Source of the DNA: Bacteroides sp.
GTDB taxonomy: Bacteria > Bacteroidota > Bacteroidia > Bacteroidales > Bacteroidaceae
Assembly: GCF_030151085.1 (NCBI RefSeq)
Contig: NZ_JASLER010000094.1
Coordinates: forward strand, 1-64,000
Direction of reading: 5' to 3'
Length of the DNA stretch: 64,000 nucleotides
Shown here in pieces: positions 1 to 7,679 of the stretch (positions are counted from its first letter, which is position 1; every line of letters starts with the position of its first letter). The notes below the pieces were generated by a model that did not search any database, was not told the DNA's origin, and was given only the letters and a program-made list of their open reading frames with translations. The position numbers and the translations under genes are program-made.

Positions 1-352
1 AAAACGCTGACCGTTCATATTTGCCTTTTATCTCACCCGTATACTGATCTACATAAATAGAAGCACGGCGTCCCGAAGAAATAGCAATCTGATAAGCACG
101 TTCGGGATTGGAAGCAACACTTACACTTGTCACCGAAACACTGTCCGGCAAAGCATCTGACACCTCCGCCAACAGTGTCTCCATTGGAAGCGGGGCGTTC
201 CCTACCTTCTTTACATAATAAAGTTCAGGCTGGCACCACTCCATAATTTCATTTTCAAACACTAAGACGGCACCCGAAAAGCAGATAATTGAAATCAGTA
301 ATCCAAAAGGTACTGACAACCATAAGTGTATTTTATGAAAGAGTCTTTTCAT
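1..352 (-). CDS. xusC: PepSY-type inner-membrane protein, XusC-like (partial, cut by window edge)
   Basis: Reading leftward from the ATG at 352, the first 117 residues start MKRLFHKIHLWLSVPFG and continue into a hydrophobic helix. This is the typical opening of PepSY-associated transmembrane proteins, followed by a PepSY-like stretch (YVDQYTGEIKG). The gene runs off the left edge, so the other helices are not seen. It is the third gene of a leftward operon after a TonB receptor and a DUF4374 lipoprotein, the arrangement known for the Bacteroides xenosiderophore system, where the PepSY protein is the inner-membrane component. The symbol rests on this gene order and the domain type. Confidence 0.75.
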   Translation of the reverse strand, partial: MKRLFHKIHLWLSVPFGLLISIICFSGAVLVFENEIMEWCQPELYYVKKVGNAPLPMETLLAEVSDALPDSVSVTSVSVASNPERAYQIAISSGRRASIYVDQYTGEIKGKYERSAF

Positions 353-373
353 CTTAATCAATTTATGAAATCT

Positions 374-410
374 CCCCACAGCTCTTCTTCAAAAAGAGAG
401 GGCTGCGGGG
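374..410 (-). promoter_or_regulatory. Intercistronic stem-loop between xusB and xusC
   Basis: An imperfect inverted repeat lies in the 67-base gap. CCCC plus CAGC at 374-382 pair with GCTG plus GGGG at 402-410, with a one-base mismatch inside the stem and more possible pairs in the interior. It sits just after the xusB stop codon. It could be a weak terminator or an mRNA 3'-end stabiliser that sets xusB expression above xusC. The role is inferred. Confidence 0.5.
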
Positions 411-419
411 AAGCAAGTT

Positions 420-1820
420 TTAACGGTTAGAACTCAGTTTACCGATACCGTTGATTTGTTCGCCTTCTACTATCAAGCCTTTCGTAGCTTGTGCAGTTGC
501 CGGATCTATTTTGTAAATAGCAGGATAACCCTCAGTAGTGGTCACTGCCATGTAAGCTACACCATTGTCAGAATAAGGAGCATTGCCATAACCCGAAATC
601 AAATCAGTAGAGGGCAGACCTGTTACGTACGTCAGCTTCTTGGTACTTGCTTTGAAAATAGCAAGCTGATTGGCAGTAAAGCCAGTCTCGGTGAGAGGAC
701 GATCGTACATCAACATCAGGAAGTAATCGTCAGAGAGGTGCCAGCAACGTACGAAAGATTTTCCACCGGACTGCTCTTCGAGGTTGCAGTAATAATCATC
801 GAATTCAGTCTTTCCACTAGGAATGCGCACTACTCCGGCAGGCAGATTGGTTTGCTGACGGGCATCTTTCATGGTTTTGGCATAGCTCGGAGAGAATACG
901 TATACATCACCGTTGTCCGCAGCCCAGATGGTCTGGTAATACTGAGATTTGTTGCGACCGCAGGCGTAGCTGATTTTATCTGTCTTGATAAGCTTCTTGG
1001 TTTTGAACGTAGCATCGTCATAGATGGCTACCCAGCACTCATTGGGGTACTGTGTCCACTGCAATTCGCCTTTCTTGTAGCTGCTGCTGTTAGAGCCGCC
1101 GTCTTCGGTCTTCACCAAGTCTTTATTGCCCGGCAAGATATATTTGCCACCGTCTACCGAAGAACCATACTGGCTCAATCCCATCGGTACAGGCACACTG
1201 AAGAGCTTGTTGTTGTTTTCCAAGATACCTGCCAAAGTTACATATTCGCCGTTACCCAAGTAGTTTTCTGCTATATAGCTTTTATCTTTGGTATCGTTAT
1301 TAACATAAGTCTCTGCTGTTACATCGAAGTAAGAAAGCAGGAAGGATTTGGGCAGATAGCCGTTGGCATCGACATAATCCGTACTTCCGTCGCCGGTAGA
1401 AGAGGTGATGATGTACTGGTCGAAGATACCGAAAGTAGTAAATCTCTTGGAAGCAAATTCATAGTCACGAGCTACTACTTCGTTATTCGAGTTGAGGATA
1501 TAGGAACGGGTAGTAGAAGCATTTCCCTGATTATAAGTCAAGGCATAGAGGTATTGGTCCTTATAGAACACCCACTGAGTAGCTCCGTCATTCAGCAAAC
1601 CGTTGCTAACGGGAGATACACTTCCACCGTCCAATACCTCGGCGGTCATTAAAACATTAGCATCGCCATTGTTGCCTTTATACGTTGCGGCAACCACAAA
1701 CTCACCTTTATTTTTATTATTACCACCACCGGTTACATCGTCAGAGTCAGTACAAGCGGTCATTGCCAATCCTGCCAAAGCAGTGGCTATCATTCCTGTT
1801 AAGAAGAAATTCTTTTTCAT
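420..1820 (-). CDS. xusB: DUF4374 surface lipoprotein, XusB-like siderophore-binding protein
   Basis: A 466-residue protein with a lipoprotein signal: MKKNFFLTG, a hydrophobic stretch, then a lipobox ending at Cys23 (LAMTAC) followed by acidic TDSDD. Such acidic residues after the Cys are typical of Bacteroides surface-exposed lipoproteins. The rest is rich in short beta-strand segments, as expected for the DUF4374 beta-propeller family. It lies 42 bases downstream of the TonB receptor and just upstream of the PepSY gene. In B. thetaiotaomicron the homologous XusB lipoprotein captures ferric enterobactin-type siderophores released by other bacteria and works with XusA. The substrate here is inferred from that family. 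Confidence 0.8.
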   Translation of the reverse strand: MKKNFFLTGMIATALAGLAMTACTDSDDVTGGGNNKNKGEFVVAATYKGNNGDANVLMTAEVLDGGSVSPVSNGLLNDGATQWVFYKDQYLYALTYNQGNASTTRSYILNSNNEVVARDYEFASKRFTTFGIFDQYIITSSTGDGSTDYVDANGYLPKSFLLSYFDVTAETYVNNDTKDKSYIAENYLGNGEYVTLAGILENNNKLFSVPVPMGLSQYGSSVDGGKYILPGNKDLVKTEDGGSNSSSYKKGELQWTQYPNECWVAIYDDATFKTKKLIKTDKISYACGRNKSQYYQTIWAADNGDVYVFSPSYAKTMKDARQQTNLPAGVVRIPSGKTEFDDYYCNLEEQSGGKSFVRCWHLSDDYFLMLMYDRPLTETGFTANQLAIFKASTKKLTYVTGLPSTDLISGYGNAPYSDNGVAYMAVTTTEGYPAIYKIDPATAQATKGLIVEGEQINGIGKLSSNR

Positions 1821-1862
1821 GTTGTTTTTACCTTTTATATTAAAACTAAATCATCATTTATC

Positions 1863-4238
1863 TCAATTTCCGAAATATACCCTTACTTTACCATAGAATG
1901 CCCGTCCGGCTTTCTGAAGGCTGAAGTTATCGTATAGCTTCTCGTCCGTAAAGTTGCGGCACTCAAAGGATACGTTGTAACGTCCGTTCTTCAAGCTATA
2001 AGAGAGTGCCAGATTGTGTGAGAACTGGCTGGGGACTTCATAATCGCCTTTATTCGAACCCAAGAAGTCCGAGTAATAAGAGAAGCCATGCAGATATTGA
2101 TTATCGTAAGTCACCGTCAGCGTATTGCCTTTCTGCCCCAAGTTGCGCCAGTAGAAGGTCACGTCAGAATCGGCAAACATATACGGCAGGTTCGGCATGC
2201 GCTCACCGTAACCTAGATTATCGGCATTGCTGGAAATGGACTTCTTCATATTGTCGCGCACATTCATCTGCGTGAAATTACCACCCACGCTGACCCAACG
2301 GGCAAAGCTGTAACGTGCCGAGATGTTGAAACCTTTGGTCAATACCTTACCGTAGTTGATGTAAGTGGCGGCATATTTGCCTCCGCTCAGGTCGGCGATG
2401 TTGCGCTGGATGTAGTCTTTTGTATTACGATACACCAATCCGCCTTCTACATAGATGGAGTGCTTGCCGAAGCTACGGGTATAGCTCAGATTGAAGTTCG
2501 CATTATCGCTATTTTCAGGCTTGATGCCGATGTCACCCATTTCCAAGTCTTCGTCGCCGAACATCTCTTCGATAGTGGGCAGGCGGAATGCCTTTTCGTA
2601 GGACAACTTGGCTTGCAGGCCGGGCAGGATAAAGTAAGTTCCGGCAGCGCCATAACCCATAGAACTTACGCTACGAGTGGTACGCTCATAGTTATCCTGA
2701 TTGGTATTCGTTGCTATAGGACCAGCCACATACTGATTGTAATACTTGCCGAACACTGAAAGATTCCAGTGTTCGGACGGCATCAGTCGGTAGGACAAGC
2801 CGGAAATATTCTTGCGAGTCTCTTTGGCAATGGCATCGGACACGGCTTCCTTGGCAAGCAACGAAGTATTGGAACGACTGAAAGCATTCAATACATGGTT
2901 GAAGGTGAAAGTATGCATCCGTCCAAGACGGTAGTTGGCGGTGAAAGTACCATTCCAATTGTTGTTATTCGCTTCGGAGTGCTGGTAAGATTGTTCACCG
3001 GGGGAGTTCATCAGTTTCTTATCTCCCAACCAGTTATATTTGTAAGTTGCGGTATCGACGTTGGTTGTCAAGTTCTTGTTATAGTTGGCAGTCAGCACTA
3101 CGTCCAATCCTTTGGTAAAAAGGTTACGCTTGCCATATTCTAAGGAGGGCATCAGTGAATGTCCCTTGCGATGTTTCTGTCCGTAGACAATGGTTTGGCG
3201 AACACCCGTCTGTATATCCTGATACATATTAGAATAGGTAAAGCCCAGCATCAGGCGGTCTGCCCACGATTTGTCCAGTATGCCCACCTTTCCGATGATG
3301 GCTTCGTTGTGGAACGTATCGTTGAAACGCTTCACACGCTCCTTCTTGTTACGGTTTATCTGTCCGGTCTCGAAGTTTTCTACAGGAGCATAGATATGAT
3401 AGTCATTGTCCGAGTAGTTTTGGAAAGCATTGATCTCGTATGTAAAACCGTTCTTGAAGGTCTGTCCGAAGTTTACATACGACTTATGTGTATTGAACGA
3501 ACCGTACGAGTAAGAAGCATCAAGGAACCAGCGACGGCGCTTCTTGTTGGTCACAATGTTGATAACCCCACCGATAGCATCGGTGCCGAAGCCCACAGGT
3601 ACTACTCCTTTATATACCTCGATGCGGTCGGCAAAGTTCACGGGAATGTTGTTCAGCCCGAAAGAGCTTCCCACACCTTCTTGCGGCACACCATCAATAA
3701 ATACCTTGACGTGCTTGCCACTAAATCCGTCCAACATCAGTTGCATGTCCGATCCTACCCCACCCGACTCACGGAGCTTCATGCCAGGTGCTTTGGTCAG
3801 GGCGTCGCTCAGGTTCTTAGTAGTATTCTGTAGTTCTTTCGTATCTACTGCCACAGCATTGAAGGGTGAGCGTTTTACCCGGCTTACTCCTGTAGAAACG
3901 ATGGTTACTTCGTCCAGTTGTTGGGTTTCAGGAGTGATTGTCAAGTTCTGTTTCACCCGGCTTCCGGCAGTAAGCACTACTGCTTTTTCTACCGTTTTAT
4001 ATCCCACAGCTGATACGATCAAAGTATAATTTCCGGCAGGAGCATTCAGATGGTAGATACCTTCGTGATTCGTGGTTCCTCCATAGCTGGTGCCTTTCAA
4101 ATAAACGGTTGCAAAATCTACTGTTTCTTTCTCTGTAGAAAGTACTCTACCCGAAATCATTCCTTTCTCCTGTGCATAGGCAGAAACAGAAATGAAGCAC
4201 AGCAACAAAATAGCTAATTTTAATGTAGTTGTTTTCAA
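1863..4238 (-). CDS. xusA: TonB-dependent outer-membrane receptor, XusA-like
   Basis: A 791-residue protein with a Sec signal (MKTTTLKLAILLLCF, cut near SAYAQ). A carboxypeptidase-regulatory-like beta-sandwich spans about residues 25-110 (ISGRVLSTEKE, YKTVEKAVVL). The TonB plug spans about 110-230 (VKRSPFNAVAVDTKEL, VFIDGVPQEG, GTDAIGGVINIVTNKK). A 22-strand-type barrel follows and ends in an aromatic-rich strand (VRVYFGN). At under 800 residues it is the length of a siderophore receptor, not of a SusC glycan importer (over 1000). It is the first gene of the operon with the DUF4374 lipoprotein and PepSY protein, which supports import of ferric xenosiderophores. Iron control is expected, but I saw no clear Fur box. 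Confidence 0.82.
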   Translation of the reverse strand: MKTTTLKLAILLLCFISVSAYAQEKGMISGRVLSTEKETVDFATVYLKGTSYGGTTNHEGIYHLNAPAGNYTLIVSAVGYKTVEKAVVLTAGSRVKQNLTITPETQQLDEVTIVSTGVSRVKRSPFNAVAVDTKELQNTTKNLSDALTKAPGMKLRESGGVGSDMQLMLDGFSGKHVKVFIDGVPQEGVGSSFGLNNIPVNFADRIEVYKGVVPVGFGTDAIGGVINIVTNKKRRRWFLDASYSYGSFNTHKSYVNFGQTFKNGFTYEINAFQNYSDNDYHIYAPVENFETGQINRNKKERVKRFNDTFHNEAIIGKVGILDKSWADRLMLGFTYSNMYQDIQTGVRQTIVYGQKHRKGHSLMPSLEYGKRNLFTKGLDVVLTANYNKNLTTNVDTATYKYNWLGDKKLMNSPGEQSYQHSEANNNNWNGTFTANYRLGRMHTFTFNHVLNAFSRSNTSLLAKEAVSDAIAKETRKNISGLSYRLMPSEHWNLSVFGKYYNQYVAGPIATNTNQDNYERTTRSVSSMGYGAAGTYFILPGLQAKLSYEKAFRLPTIEEMFGDEDLEMGDIGIKPENSDNANFNLSYTRSFGKHSIYVEGGLVYRNTKDYIQRNIADLSGGKYAATYINYGKVLTKGFNISARYSFARWVSVGGNFTQMNVRDNMKKSISSNADNLGYGERMPNLPYMFADSDVTFYWRNLGQKGNTLTVTYDNQYLHGFSYYSDFLGSNKGDYEVPSQFSHNLALSYSLKNGRYNVSFECRNFTDEKLYDNFSLQKAGRAFYGKVRVYFGN

Positions 4239-4277
4239 CTTTCAATGACTGTTAATATGATTACTAATACCGGATGC

Positions 4278-4308
4278 AAAGGTCATAATTAGCAACCGGG
4301 TACACAAT
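4278..4308 (-). promoter_or_regulatory. Bacteroides-type promoter of the xus operon
   Basis: On the minus strand TTG (4306-4308) is followed after 20 bases by GACCTTTG (4278-4285). This matches the Bacteroides -33/-7 pattern (TTTG and TAnnTTTG) at the normal spacing, with one deviation in the -7 box. It lies about 40 bases before the xusA start. A 12-bp perfect palindrome, CAATAGCTATTG, sits about 50 bases further upstream at 4361-4372 and could be an operator. Confidence 0.55.
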
Positions 4309-4387
4309 CGCTTATTATAGGTAATTATCAGTCACGATTTTCCAATAAACAGGTATGTTGCAATAGCTATTGATAGGTATATTAAAT

Positions 4388-4424
4388 GAAAAACCTTCTT
4401 ACCCCAACATGGGCAAGAAGGCTT
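4388..4424 (-). terminator. Rho-independent terminator after the DUF4476 gene
   Basis: AAGAAGG (4415-4421) pairs with CCTTCTT (4394-4400), and GCCC with GGGG extends the stem. In the leftward direction a run of T follows. It lies about 40 bases past the stop of the DUF4476 gene and would end the queuosine-DUF4476 transcript before the xus promoter. Confidence 0.6.
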
Positions 4425-4463
4425 TCTTCCAAATATAAGATCGGTCTATTTACTTATTCATTA

Positions 4464-5138
4464 TTATTGGGCAGAAGCATTGTATTCTTTCACAAATTTA
4501 TTCATAGCGTCCTTGCTTTCGGAATATTTCAGCGCACCAACAAGACTAAAAAATGCTTGTTTATCCACAAGATACGGATACATCTTTCTCATTATAATCA
4601 TCTTATCATTGTCATAAGAAAAAAGCCCCGTCAGCCGCAAGCATTGGGCACAAGTAAAATCAGAAGTACCTATTACTGAATTAATCACTTTTATACGGTC
4701 GGCAGCAGAACTCTCATTTTGCACTGTTTTAAAGAAAGAATCGAATAGTCTTGTACTCATTACATTGTCATCTTCCTCATAATCAAAGCTTCCACCACCT
4801 TGATTGGGCCTTCCCCCGGGACGATGATTTCCATTAGTATCCACATTAATATCTTGCACACCCGATCCCTTGAAATAAACCCGCTGATTGTAAAGTCTCT
4901 GACCTTTCCATGTACGTTCTCCTTGCCGGGCAATGCGACTGGCATAAACCTCAATCTGATAATAACCCGGCTTCAGATTAGCCACGAAGCAGCTAGTGGT
5001 AGGTAAGCACATCTGAGTATCGCCAATAAAAACAAGAATCGGATTATTTCCTCCGTCAATACTAATGCCGCTAACCCTTTGTGCTTTCACTGATAAAACA
5101 GCTAACAGAAGAAAGATGCATACTAAAATTTTACGCAT
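4464..5138 (-). CDS. DUF4476 secreted protein of unknown function
   Basis: A 224-residue protein when started at the ATG at 5138 (MRKILVCIFLLLAVLSVKAQ, a clear Sec signal). The reading frame extends 15 residues further upstream, but that would bury the signal peptide. The N-terminal half looks like a small beta-sandwich (VFIGDTQMC, GYYQIEVYASR). A low-complexity linker (HRPGGRPNQGGG) follows. The C-terminal about 95 residues are helical and match DUF4476 (FFKTVQNESSAADRIKVIN, KYSESKDAMNKFV). The gene starts 58 bases after queF on the same strand and may be read from the same transcript. There is no evident link to queuosine; its role is unknown. Confidence 0.7.
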   Translation of the reverse strand: MRKILVCIFLLLAVLSVKAQRVSGISIDGGNNPILVFIGDTQMCLPTTSCFVANLKPGYYQIEVYASRIARQGERTWKGQRLYNQRVYFKGSGVQDINVDTNGNHRPGGRPNQGGGSFDYEEDDNVMSTRLFDSFFKTVQNESSAADRIKVINSVIGTSDFTCAQCLRLTGLFSYDNDKMIIMRKMYPYLVDKQAFFSLVGALKYSESKDAMNKFVKEYNASAQ

Positions 5139-5196
5139 AATAAATGTGTGTTGATGAATGATTTTATTCTTATCCTCATGCACTAAATACCATCGC

Positions 5197-5652
5197 CTAT
5201 TCTCTGTTCATCAAACGGTGTTCCGCCATCTGTTCGAACTTCGTACCGGGACGGCCATAGTTGGCATACGGATAAATGGATATACCTCCACGCGGCGTAA
5301 AGATACCAATTATTTCAATATATTTAGGATTCATCAAACGAATCAAGTCTTTCATGATAATGTTTACACAATCTTCATGGAAAGCTCCGTGATTGCGGAA
5401 ACTGAAAAGATAGAGTTTCAAACTCTTACTCTCCACCATCTTGATGTCAGGAATATAACAAATACGTATTTCCGCAAAATCCGGTTGTCCGGTAATCGGG
5501 CACAGACTGGTAAACTCAGGACAATTAAAACGTACCCAATAATCGTTTTCAGGATGTTTGTTGTCAAAAGCCTCCAATACTTCGGGAGCATAATCTTGTT
5601 TATATTCAGTGGTTCTTCCTAATAAAGAAAGTTGCTCTTTTAATTCAGTCAT
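5197..5652 (-). CDS. queF: NADPH-dependent 7-cyano-7-deazaguanine reductase QueF
   Basis: A 151-residue protein, the length of the short single-domain (YkvM-type) QueF. It reduces preQ0 to preQ1 in the cytoplasm, the last step before insertion into tRNA by Tgt. The catalytic Cys is Cys51 in [14 protein letters not shown], with the nearby Asp58. The family motif for NADPH binding ([13 protein letters not shown]) is at 74-86, and the substrate-binding FHED region at 91-94. It follows queC by 19 bases, in the order transporter-queC-queF. No queD or queE is present here, so the earlier steps are encoded elsewhere or preQ0/preQ1 is salvaged. Confidence 0.95.
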   Translation of the reverse strand: MTELKEQLSLLGRTTEYKQDYAPEVLEAFDNKHPENDYWVRFNCPEFTSLCPITGQPDFAEIRICYIPDIKMVESKSLKLYLFSFRNHGAFHEDCVNIIMKDLIRLMNPKYIEIIGIFTPRGGISIYPYANYGRPGTKFEQMAEHRLMNRE

Positions 5653-5671
5653 AATAAGATAATTATTAAAG

Positions 5672-6328
5672 TTAAACTTTACTTGCTAAATATTTCTCCA
5701 ACCCTTCCCGGCGAAGTGTACAGGCAGGGCAATGTCCACAACCATCTCCTTGAATACCATTGTAACAAGTAAGCGTTTCATTGCGTACAAGTTCGAGTAT
5801 TCCCAGTTCATCCGCCAATGCCCACGTTTGTGCCTTATCAATCCACATCAATGGAGTATGAAGAACGAACTGTTCATCCATTGCCAGATTTAGCGTCACA
5901 TTGAGTGATTTGATAAAAGCATCCCTGCAATCGGGATAACCACTAAAATCAGTTTGAGATACTCCCGTAACAATATGATTAATGCCATGTTCGCGAGCAT
6001 AAACAGCAGCAATACTCAAAAAGAAAAGGTTACGCCCCGGAACAAAAGTATTGGGTACGCTATCTTCCGGCTTTTCCTGATCCATAACAATACTGGTATC
6101 GGTCAACGAATTTTGTCCCAGCTTGCCGATGAATGAAACATCCATCACCTCAAATTCCACCCCTGCCTTAACAGCAATCTCTCTCGCCAATTCTACTTCC
6201 TTCCGATGTTTCTGACCATACAAGAAACTCAGTGCATACACCTTCTTAAATTCGCGTTTTGCCCAATAGAGGCAAGTTGTTGAATCCTGCCCACCGCTGA
6301 ACACAACCAAAGCCGCATCTTTATTCAT
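5672..6328 (-). CDS. queC: 7-cyano-7-deazaguanine synthase QueC
   Basis: A 218-residue protein with the N-type ATP pyrophosphatase loop SGGQDS at residues 11-16. The C-terminal zinc site has Cys188, Cys197, Cys200 and Cys203 ([10 protein letters not shown]). It converts 7-carboxy-7-deazaguanine plus ammonia to preQ0 using ATP. The motif FVPGRNLFF is typical of QueC. It starts 4 bases after the upstream transporter gene, so the two are cotranscribed and probably translationally coupled. Confidence 0.96.
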   Translation of the reverse strand: MNKDAALVVFSGGQDSTTCLYWAKREFKKVYALSFLYGQKHRKEVELAREIAVKAGVEFEVMDVSFIGKLGQNSLTDTSIVMDQEKPEDSVPNTFVPGRNLFFLSIAAVYAREHGINHIVTGVSQTDFSGYPDCRDAFIKSLNVTLNLAMDEQFVLHTPLMWIDKAQTWALADELGILELVRNETLTCYNGIQGDGCGHCPACTLRREGLEKYLASKV

Positions 6329-6332
6329 ACAA

Positions 6333-7013
6333 TTAAATATCTTTGATTTTCAAAACATTATACGAGATTCCTTCATCATAAACATCACTTCCATCAATCT
6401 TCTTAATAGCCTTTACTACCCGTATCGTTATGGGCAGTATCAGCACCTCATACAAAGACTTCAACAGAACTTGGATGCACATCATAATCATCAACTCCTT
6501 CCATGCAATAATTCCGCCGAATGCTACTGGAAAGAATATCAATGAGTCTGCTGTCTCCCCAACTACCGTAGACCAGATAGCACGTGCCGAGAAATTTCGT
6601 CCGCCACTAGCTACCTTCATACGACTCATCACGTATGCATTCAAGAATGAACCTACCAAAAATGCCATCAGACTGGCAGCAACAATACGTGGCGCCATAC
6701 CAAAGACAAAATTAAAATGGTCAGCACCCTCCCAAAAAGGTGCAGCAGGTAAAGCTACAGCAATCAAGCCCAACATCACCACAAAGAAATTCATGGCAAA
6801 ACCACTCCAAATAATCAATCGTGCCTTGCGAAAGCCCCATACTTCGGCTATACAATCGTTAATGATATAAGAGATAGGAAATACAATCAACCCAGCAGTC
6901 ACGGTAATACCGAAAACCTGGATAACTTTAGTTTCAAGAAGATTTGCTGCAATCAGGCAGACATTAAATAAAATGCCCAGCAGCATAAAAGGTACAGATA
7001 CTTTTTGCTTCAT
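6333..7013 (-). CDS. Queuosine precursor transporter (YhhQ/QPTR family)
   Basis: A 226-residue integral membrane protein with about six hydrophobic helices ([41 protein letters not shown], and others). The ND(C/V)xAEVWG segment and the late [15 protein letters not shown] segment are hallmarks of the YhhQ (queuosine precursor transporter) family. It imports preQ0, preQ1 or queuine-like bases across the inner membrane. It is the first gene of the operon with queC and queF, which fits queuosine salvage. A candidate preQ1-I riboswitch covers its start. Confidence 0.9.
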   Translation of the reverse strand: MKQKVSVPFMLLGILFNVCLIAANLLETKVIQVFGITVTAGLIVFPISYIINDCIAEVWGFRKARLIIWSGFAMNFFVVMLGLIAVALPAAPFWEGADHFNFVFGMAPRIVAASLMAFLVGSFLNAYVMSRMKVASGGRNFSARAIWSTVVGETADSLIFFPVAFGGIIAWKELMIMMCIQVLLKSLYEVLILPITIRVVKAIKKIDGSDVYDEGISYNVLKIKDI

Positions 7014-7051
7014 ATTCCTGTTTTTTACGTGGTGTTCTAGAATACACGACC
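7014..7051 (-). promoter_or_regulatory. Candidate preQ1-I (class I) riboswitch in the queuosine operon leader
   Basis: In the mRNA direction the leader has a short stem CGUG/CACG closing a loop that contains UUCUAG, then AACAC. The stem is followed by an A-rich tail UAAAAAACAGGA that ends at the ribosome-binding site, 7 bases before the ATG. Known preQ1-I aptamers have this order: stem, UUCUAG-type loop, C-rich 3' loop end, then AAAAAAC tail. The Cys-pairing positions can be met (loop G with tail C), and the tail overlaps the Shine-Dalgarno sequence, which suggests translational control. P1 is short and the loop is two bases longer at its 5' side than the classic form, so this is a strong candidate, not a proven member. 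Confidence 0.65.
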
Positions 7052-7085
7052 GCTATTCACGGCATCATACTTTTCTAATTCGGCG

Positions 7086-7093
7086 CAAAGATA
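7086..7093 (-). promoter_or_regulatory. -7 box of the queuosine operon promoter
   Basis: TATCTTTG on the minus strand matches the Bacteroides -7 consensus TAnnTTTG exactly. It predicts a 5' leader of about 65 bases, enough to hold the candidate preQ1 riboswitch and little else. No convincing -33 box was seen. Confidence 0.6.
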
Positions 7094-7679
7094 AACAGAA
7101 TATTTTAAAAGTAGAATTTTATTCGCTAACAATAAATTAAACTTCGTAAAAGGCAAATATTATTTTTTTAACTATATCTGGAGAGCTATTTTATTTTTCA
7201 ATATCATCAAGATGATCCATGCAAACCTCAGATATAGTTAACAAACACTAATAATCAATACTAATTTAGTAAACATATACTACATATAATTAAACCAAAC
7301 ACACATAACTTACTAATCAACAAATCATTAATACATTTTAATATAAAGTTGAAGATATGCAAGCTACTTTATTCTCAAACATTTTTTTATTCACACAAAT
7401 TCCTTAAGCATATAAAACTATACATAACATGTTTTAATAGTATGCTTTTGTTATTTTAAATGATGAAAATAAGGTTTATATTTGATAGTAGTAATCCGAA
7501 TACACTGGAACACATCTTTAATAGCAGCAAAAATATACCTTAATTATAGTATTAACCTTAAAAAACAATACATGCCTATGACTTACATCATATTTTCTTA
7601 GACATAATAAAAATGTCATCCTTTGTTCAATCTAATTCATTTTAAGTTTCATCAGCTTAAACAAAAAAAACATCTATTT
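7094..7679. other. AT-rich intergenic region between the queuosine operon and the GH18 utilisation locus
   Basis: No gene was found. The stretch is very AT-rich. It contains a 13-bp perfect inverted repeat (7168-7180 and 7229-7241, arms reading TTAACTATATCTG) and a possible -7 box TATATTTG at 7477-7484 for the rightward susC gene, giving a leader of about 190 bases. The TTG triplet at 7623 opens the susC frame 19 codons early, but the extension has no signal-peptide character. Confidence 0.6.

Noticed and set aside
456..1652. A 398-codon open frame on the plus strand opposite xusB
   Set aside because: It is antisense to a well-supported lipoprotein gene and has no domain, signal or spacing logic; it is a shadow frame.
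3159..3833. A 224-codon plus-strand frame opposite the xusA plug domain
   Set aside because: Composition is that of the complement of a TonB plug; no independent evidence for a gene.
7623..7679. A 19-codon N-terminal extension of susC from TTG
   Set aside because: It has no signal-peptide character; the ATG at 7680 leads directly into the basic N-terminus and hydrophobic segment.
7094..7679. ECF sigma/anti-sigma or hybrid two-component regulator for either SusCD locus
   Set aside because: No such gene is found next to 7680-14799 or 25576-30630; only the convergent kinase at 30667 is near the second.
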